Assembly (NCBI RefSeq): GCF_003337485.1
Contig: NZ_QPJJ01000005.1
Location: 86,856-150,855, forward strand
Length of the DNA: 64,000 nt
Origin: Saliterribacillus persicus
GTDB lineage: Bacteria > Bacillota > Bacilli > Bacillales > Amphibacillaceae
Direction: 5' to 3'
The notes beneath the pieces are model-generated. The model had not been told where the DNA came from. It made no database searches and worked only from the letters and a program-made list of their open reading frames with translations. Shown here piece after piece: positions 59,833 to 64,000 of this stretch (positions are counted from its first letter, which is position 1; each line of letters opens with the position of its first letter). A program made the translations under genes and the position numbers.

Positions 59833-62151
59833 TTATTTTGGTGACCAATCGTAAAGCTCGCTTAAAAGTTTAGGTCTACTATAATAGAAGCCTTGGACAT
59901 AGTCACAGGTTTCTGCTTCTAACCATTTTACATCTTCTATCGTTTCTACACCTTCCATTAAAACCTTTAGGTTTAGATTATGACCCAACTGAATCATAGA
60001 ACGCAGGATTGCTTCATTGTTTTTATTGCTTTGCAAGCCATTTAAGAAGGAACGATCAATTTTCAAGACATCTACAGGAAGTTCTTTTAAATGGCCAAAT
60101 GAAGAATACCCTGTACCAAAATCATCAAGGGATATGTGGACACCTAATTTTTTTGTTTCATATAATTTTTCAATCATTTTTGATTCATAATTAATGGACG
60201 ATGACTCTGTAATTTCTAATTCTACAAAATTAGGATCCATTTTAGATGCTTCTATTATACTTTTTAAATTTGGTAAAAATTCATCTCTGGAAAATTGCAA
60301 TGGTGATATATTTATAGCTAAACAAATTGGCTTATTTCCTGCTTCAACCCAATTGCTCCATTCTGCAAATGCTTTTCGCATCACCCAATCACCAATTCTA
60401 TATATCTTTCCCGTTTCTTCTGCGATAGGAATAAATTCTCCAGGTGAAATAAAACCTAATTCTTTTTGATTCCAGCGAAGTAGTGCTTCCATTCCAATGA
60501 ACTTATTTGTTTTTATATTAATTTTCGGCTGATAAACAAGATGAAATTCTTCGTTTTCGATCGCGTGTATAAGTGCGTCTTCCAGTTTTAATCTTCTTAT
60601 TATTGCTTCTTCAATTTTATGATCGAAAGTTGTAATTTGATTTTTTCCGCGACTTTTTGAAGTAAGCATTGCCCAGTTGGCATAACGAATTAATTTTTGT
60701 CCCTCACTTGCTTGGCTCGGAAATCTACTTAAGCCAATATGAATTGTAATATTTATAGCGCCACCTTTAACCGTAAAAGGTTCATCCATTTTTTTAACCA
60801 GGCTTTTCAATATTGATTCCGTTTCTCGCACACGATCATTAAGCAGTAAAATAATAAAGCTTTTGGTATCATATTTAAATAGGAGATCCCCGTCAATTAG
60901 AGATTCTTTAATTCTTGTAGCCATTTCTCGTATTAATTGATCACCTGCTTGATGGCCCAAAGTTTCATTCGTGAAATTTAAGCGATCAAATTCTATAAAT
61001 ACACAAGCAATTTTTTCTGATTCACTTTCTAAATTTATTAACCTTTGATCTAATTGATACTGGTTCGGTAATTCTGTAATACTATCATAGAATGCTAGTT
61101 GATTAAGGATTTTATCTGATAGTTTTTTCTTAGATATATCTCTTATGATCCACATGGTATGATTAAAGGCTTCTTGTGGAAGTGGATATTGATTCACCTC
61201 TAATGTAACTGAAGATAAGACTTTTTCAGTTTTTTTAGAACTGCCTATTTCATCTATTAATTTTACAAAGTTATTATGAATCAAGTTTTTATCAGAAGTA
61301 ATCGTACCAAATTGAAGATAGAAGGCTTGATTTCCTTCCAACACTTGATTATTTTCATCCGTAACTATGACCCCTTCTTCGGTCGAATCCAATAATAATC
61401 CTTGTAAACGAATCGCTCGTCTCAAAATTCGATCATAAAAAATTGTGAAAAAGACAAGGAAGAAGATCACGAAAGTAATAATAATGATGATCCATTGAAA
61501 AATGTCTATATTTATTAAATTTGACTCATTATTAATTATTATATTTTCATCTAACTTAAATTTAGCTGCCCCCATACCTACGTAATGCATGGAGGATATA
61601 CCTATGCCCATAAAAAAAGAAAAGGTTAACTTTCTTTTTAACGGCATTCGTTTTTCAGAATAAGGTGATAAAAAACCAATCCAAATTGCAAAAAGTGCAA
61701 TACCAATTGCTATAATGATCGAAACTGTAACTATAAAAGGATTATACTCAATGTTAACTGGTATCAAAGCATGCATTCCTATATAATGCATGGATACTAT
61801 ACCTGTACCCATTAATAATCCTGCTAAAATAAATAATCGTTTCCCTGATAATATGGCATAAAAGCCACCCAAACAGCCTGCAATTGCTGCAACAATAGAG
61901 AACAGAACGATCCAAGCATTATAGTAGACCGGAAAAGGCATATCGTAAGCAAGCATTGCTATAAAATGCATAGACCATATACCAATTCCTAACGCGGTTG
62001 CACCTGATATTAACCATGTATTTCTTGCTAATCCAGTCGTGGATTTAACTCTATTTGCTAAATCAATAGAGGCGTATGCAGCAATAAATGAAATGAAATA
62101 AGAGATCATTACTAATGAAGGTTCATGTTCTAGATGGGTTAAATGATCCAA
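59833..62151 (-). CDS. MHYT-PAS-GGDEF-EAL c-di-GMP protein, probable phosphodiesterase
   Basis: 772 residues. Seven N-terminal membrane helices (about 12-240) contain three MHYT motifs (SMHFIAML, SMHYIGMHA, SMHYVGMGA), a proposed sensor of O2, CO or NO through metal. A short PAS-like segment (LLLDSTEEGVIVTDENNQVLEGNQAF) follows. The GGDEF domain (about 365-525) has lost its active site: the GGDEF position reads KYDTKSF. The EAL domain (about 535-770) keeps MEALLRW, ITESS, DDFGTGYSS, KIDRSF, EGVET and QGFYYSRP, so c-di-GMP hydrolysis is expected. Domain order matches B. subtilis YkoW. The start is TTG 62151 with a weak ribosome site. Its location next to narGHJI suits an oxygen/NO-linked role (inference). 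Confidence 0.9.
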   Translation of the reverse strand: MDHLTHLEHEPSLVMISYFISFIAAYASIDLANRVKSTTGLARNTWLISGATALGIGIWSMHFIAMLAYDMPFPVYYNAWIVLFSIVAAIAGCLGGFYAILSGKRLFILAGLLMGTGIVSMHYIGMHALIPVNIEYNPFIVTVSIIIAIGIALFAIWIGFLSPYSEKRMPLKRKLTFSFFMGIGISSMHYVGMGAAKFKLDENIIINNESNLINIDIFQWIIIIITFVIFFLVFFTIFYDRILRRAIRLQGLLLDSTEEGVIVTDENNQVLEGNQAFYLQFGTITSDKNLIHNNFVKLIDEIGSSKKTEKVLSSVTLEVNQYPLPQEAFNHTMWIIRDISKKKLSDKILNQLAFYDSITELPNQYQLDQRLINLESESEKIACVFIEFDRLNFTNETLGHQAGDQLIREMATRIKESLIDGDLLFKYDTKSFIILLLNDRVRETESILKSLVKKMDEPFTVKGGAINITIHIGLSRFPSQASEGQKLIRYANWAMLTSKSRGKNQITTFDHKIEEAIIRRLKLEDALIHAIENEEFHLVYQPKINIKTNKFIGMEALLRWNQKELGFISPGEFIPIAEETGKIYRIGDWVMRKAFAEWSNWVEAGNKPICLAINISPLQFSRDEFLPNLKSIIEASKMDPNFVELEITESSSINYESKMIEKLYETKKLGVHISLDDFGTGYSSFGHLKELPVDVLKIDRSFLNGLQSNKNNEAILRSMIQLGHNLNLKVLMEGVETIEDVKWLEAETCDYVQGFYYSRPKLLSELYDWSPK

Positions 62152-62241
62152 ATGACCACACTACTTTCCTAATAGGCTATTAGTTACATTTAACCATAAA
62201 TTTCAATAGAAAGATAGTTAAAAAATCACAAAAATCATCAA

Positions 62242-64000
62242 TTATCGACATAATAAGCGTTGATTCACTACATCTGATAATAATTCAACTTCATCGGTTT
62301 GCTTCACCTGGATAACATGCTTTAATTCTTCTTTCATTTGTATGAACTCTTCTTTCACGTCAGGGAAGGCTTCTAAATAAGCAGGGTGATACCTAACACC
62401 TTCCTCTCCATCAAAAAGTGCCGAATAAAACAGACCCGATTCAACAATATCCTGGAAAAAATGACTACCGTAAGAAAGCTCCGGCATAAATCCACTTTGC
62501 TCTGAAGCAACCTCACAAATTGCAGTCATATTTTGAATTTCAGTAAAATGAACAGGTACACCTAATGATGGTGTAGAAGTCCCCCATCTACCCGGACCAA
62601 TCAATAATACCTGTTTATTTTTTAGCATTCTATTCAGAACGCCGATCTCTCTAGCAATTGTATATTTATCCTGTTCCTTTAAACTAAGGTACGCCTTCAT
62701 ATCTACATATATAATGTAATCGATGGCTATTCTTACATTTCCTCCCATAAAGTTTCCATTTGATGCAAATAAACAGGCGTCCTCTTTCTTTATTTCTGGA
62801 ACCTCAACAGCTTTTCCCAGTCCCCGTGTCTGAAGTGGACGACATTGAACAATATTGATTTTATAGTCTTCTTTTGATTTAAAGTTTGCGGTAAATTCGA
62901 CATCTACTGGATACTCATATATTTTTTGTAACGTTTGTAAAATACGCTTCATGTCCTTTGGAAATGCTGAATGTTTTAAAAGTAGTTTGAAATCTAGGAT
63001 ATAAGGGGTTGGCATATTTTCATAACCCAAATCTTTTAGTCGAAAAGCAGTTTCCGTATCAATAGAAGCAAATAGATTTCTTTCTACGTTCCACACCTTC
63101 GATATAGCTTGGTCCACACTCACACTGGTAAGAATATTTTCTTTAACTGAAAGTACATCTATTCCGTGTTGAGAAAACTTCTTTAAATCATCCATATGAA
63201 GTAGCGGTTTTCTAGCTGGATTATCTAAGGTCACGAGCTTTGCATAATCATCTACCGTTCTATCAACAGCGCGTGTTCCTAAGCCAAAAACAAGGCGAAG
63301 CATACCAGCATCCATATCAACATTTTTGTCCCAAACATATAAATTGGAGGAGTTACCCACACCTGCTACATGCGGGAAAAAGTTTTCTTCGTAATGATCC
63401 CCTGAAACACGCTGAACTAAAATAGCCATTTGTTCATCTTTCGCAAAAAGACCACGATTTAACCGATATTCTAAAGCTTCCTCGTTCATTGTACTAGCAT
63501 ATACTGTGCGAATTGCACTTTCAAACGCCTCATACCTTTCCTCTGGAGTCCCTTGGTTCACACAAAAAACACTCTCATACTTACCAGCAAAAGCATTTCC
63601 AAAATTATCTTCTAAAAGAGAGCTTGATCTTACAATAATAGGTGACTGACCAAAATATTCTAAGACTTGAATAAATTTTTCTTTAATGGTTTGCGGAAAA
63701 TCACCAGTAAATAATTTTTCTCTCAATTCCTTGGCATAGGAAAAATAGCCCTCTTTTGTCTTTTGATTTACTCGGAGCTTCCACCAACCATTTTGAACAA
63801 TGTAAGTATAAAAAATATCGGAACCTAAATAAAAGGAATCGTGGGGTTCCATTCGTTGACCGAATAAATCTGGATCTTCTTTTTCAATTATTTTTCTAGC
63901 TAGCAGCATACCAACTGTTTTACCACCGATAAAACCCGTTCCGATTTCTCTAGAAGCAATTTGTAAAATGTCAGCTAGGGAAAAATATGAATCACAAAGC
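62242..64000 (-). CDS. PEP/pyruvate-binding domain protein, 5' end beyond the window
   Basis: At least 585 residues of an ATP-grasp protein of the PEP synthase/PPDK N-terminal family. The frame is open from the Met at 63909 up to base 64000 without a stop, and that upstream part encodes EIGTGFIGGKTVGMLLARKII, the expected GGK-x-x-GL nucleotide-binding loop, so the true start lies outside. Other family blocks are SPIIVRSSSLLEDNFGNAFAGKYESVF and the distal IVQCRPLQTRG. GPGRWGTSTPSLGVPVHFTEI near the C-terminus is typical of the long Bacillus relatives annotated only as PEP/pyruvate-binding proteins. No PEP-utilising His domain is seen in this part. The reaction is unknown. Confidence 0.85.
   Translation of the reverse strand, partial: LCDSYFSLADILQIASREIGTGFIGGKTVGMLLARKIIEKEDPDLFGQRMEPHDSFYLGSDIFYTYIVQNGWWKLRVNQKTKEGYFSYAKELREKLFTGDFPQTIKEKFIQVLEYFGQSPIIVRSSSLLEDNFGNAFAGKYESVFCVNQGTPEERYEAFESAIRTVYASTMNEEALEYRLNRGLFAKDEQMAILVQRVSGDHYEENFFPHVAGVGNSSNLYVWDKNVDMDAGMLRLVFGLGTRAVDRTVDDYAKLVTLDNPARKPLLHMDDLKKFSQHGIDVLSVKENILTSVSVDQAISKVWNVERNLFASIDTETAFRLKDLGYENMPTPYILDFKLLLKHSAFPKDMKRILQTLQKIYEYPVDVEFTANFKSKEDYKINIVQCRPLQTRGLGKAVEVPEIKKEDACLFASNGNFMGGNVRIAIDYIIYVDMKAYLSLKEQDKYTIAREIGVLNRMLKNKQVLLIGPGRWGTSTPSLGVPVHFTEIQNMTAICEVASEQSGFMPELSYGSHFFQDIVESGLFYSALFDGEEGVRYHPAYLEAFPDVKEEFIQMKEELKHVIQVKQTDEVELLSDVVNQRLLCR

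Overview
The window is low-GC Firmicutes DNA. Strong Shine-Dalgarno sequences, TTG/GTG starts, sigma-A promoters, cre sites, an S-box, a BirA operator and a CodY-like box all point to Bacillaceae. cwlJ and a YjcZ-type gene indicate an endospore former, and narGHJI behind an Fnr site indicates nitrate respiration. Gene order and acidic lipoprotein tails resemble Oceanobacillus/Gracilibacillus-like bacilli, but the genus cannot be fixed from sequence alone.

Layout. 1-12.4 kb holds housekeeping and accessory genes: a truncated repeat-bearing lipoprotein, an IucD-type siderophore hydroxylase, an alpha-glucosidase with paired LacI-type operators, rlmN, a cold-shock gene, a flavin oxidoreductase, an esterase and serine hydrolase pair, an MFS pump and cwlJ. 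12.5-18.6 kb is a nucleoside uptake operon (nupNOPQ-like) followed by a sulfite-oxidase-like protein and a nucleoside phosphorylase. 18.7-34.8 kb is one 16-gene minus-strand operon that starts at a SAM-I riboswitch and encodes a bacterial microcompartment (BMC). 34.9-39 kb holds an arabinofuranosidase operon with a cre site and an AEC transporter. 39-42.5 kb holds lipM-lipA, a HAD phosphatase and a 41-residue sporulation-type protein. 42.7-46.9 kb has a GH127 enzyme divergent from two AraC regulators. 47-50.6 kb is a hydrolase / membrane MurF-like / Ddl-like operon, followed by bioY, a TPR protein and narGHJI. The right end carries an MHYT-PAS-GGDEF-EAL protein and a truncated PEP/pyruvate-binding protein.

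The most interesting system is the BMC operon. In transcription order it reads: O-acetylhomoserine sulfhydrylase (metY), a sugar-type ABC transporter (binding protein, ATPase, permease), mtnK, mtnA, class II aldolase, CoA-acylating aldehyde dehydrogenase, five BMC-H-type shell proteins, pduL, a EutN-type vertex protein, a CoA-disulfide-reductase-like flavoprotein and two CoA-transferase-like subunits. The chemistry suggested is uptake and phosphorylation of 5-methylthioribose (or 5-deoxyribose), isomerisation to the ribulose-1-phosphate, and aldol cleavage to DHAP plus an aldehyde. The aldehyde would then be oxidised to an acyl-CoA and acyl phosphate inside the shell. Four enzymes (MetY, aldolase, aldehyde dehydrogenase, PduL) carry terminal amphipathic helices that look like encapsulation peptides. 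The S-box and the apparently encapsulated MetY tie this compartment to methionine/methanethiol metabolism. I know of no experimentally characterised BMC of this kind. The step that would release methanethiol, and the function of the CoA-transferase-like pair (whose B subunit lacks the usual catalytic Glu), are open.

No tRNA, rRNA, insertion sequence, prophage or CRISPR array was recognised.
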